Shown: piece by piece, positions 5,530 to 5,616 of the stretch | How positions within the stretch are numbered: position 1 is the first letter of the stretch | How the letters are laid out: each line of letters starts with the position of its first letter | Origin: Candidatus Altimarinota bacterium | GTDB taxonomy: Bacteria; Patescibacteriota; Gracilibacteria; BD1-5; UBA2023 | NCBI GenBank assembly: GCA_008015855.1 | Contig: SSGK01000030.1 | Span: 1 to 5,616 of the forward strand | Reading direction: 5' to 3' | DNA length: 5,616 bases | Notes under the pieces: generated by a model | Seen by the model: only the letters and a program-made list of their open reading frames with translations | Database searches by the model: none | What the model was told of the DNA's origin: nothing | Position numbers and translations under genes: made by a program

Positions 5530-5616
5530 ATGCGCATATATACTATTATAGGACTCCTTTCTCTCTTCTTCCTTACTTCATGTACTGGATTACCAACGAC
5601 CGGAGAACAAAATTCA
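5530..5616 (+). CDS. Lipoprotein, N-terminal part (3' end outside window)
   Basis: ATG at 5530 opens a frame that is still open at the window edge (29 codons). The start is a clear type II (lipoprotein) signal peptide: MRIYT with a basic residue at position 2, a hydrophobic core IIGLLSLFFL, and a lipobox LTSC at residues 15-18 with cysteine 18 as the expected lipidation and cleavage site. The mature part begins CTGLPTTGEQNS, a Thr/Gly-rich flexible linker typical of exported lipoproteins. The body of the protein lies beyond the window, so its function cannot be judged. It starts 2 bases after the membrane-protein stop, implying an operon and perhaps a shared envelope role. Confidence 0.75.
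   Translation, partial: MRIYTIIGLLSLFFLTSCTGLPTTGEQNS

Noticed and set aside
1..5616. tRNA or rRNA genes, CRISPR arrays, insertion sequences
   Set aside because: I saw no cloverleaf-like segment, no regularly spaced repeats, no transposase and no terminal inverted repeats; nearly all bases belong to the listed genes.

Overview
The window comes from a bacterium that reads UGA as a sense codon, most likely glycine (translation table 25). That code is known from the candidate phyla Absconditabacteria (SR1) and Gracilibacteria (BD1-5/GN02). Five of the ten genes contain in-frame TGA codons, 16 in total. All nine visible gene ends use TAA (eight) or TAG (one, gatC), and none uses TGA. Tryptophan is still encoded by TGG. 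Under the standard code recF, infC and a large envelope protein would look like broken pseudogenes; with TGA read as sense each is one intact gene. The phylum cannot be settled from the sequence alone. The DNA is AT-rich and tightly packed, and almost no gene has a recognisable Shine-Dalgarno sequence.

Layout, left to right: (1) bases 1-389, the 3' end of an unrecognised plus-strand gene; (2) a hairpin terminator at 407-435 between converging genes; (3) a minus-strand translation operon, read from right to left as rpsT (S20), infC (IF-3), rpmI (L35), rplT (L20), with a good promoter at 1887-1914; (4) a 578-residue secreted, Ig/FN3-like envelope protein at 1961-3697, with an N-terminal signal peptide and a C-terminal anchor or sorting-type tail; (5) recF at 3734-4798 and gatC at 4803-5102, separated by 4 bases; (6) a divergent junction around 5103-5146 holding a TATA palindrome; (7) a plus-strand pair, a small multi-pass membrane protein (5147-5527) and, 2 bases later, the start of a lipoprotein gene that leaves the window at 5616.

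The minus-strand genes cover translation (ribosomal proteins, IF-3 and the GatC subunit of the amidotransferase that completes Gln-tRNA or Asn-tRNA), recombinational repair (RecF) and the cell surface. I see no mobile element, CRISPR array, tRNA or rRNA. The most notable content is the recoding itself. It places a UGA codon at the functional glycine of the RecF ABC signature, and it exposes a C-terminal TGPEF-transmembrane-RRKK tail on the surface protein that standard-code annotation would cut off.
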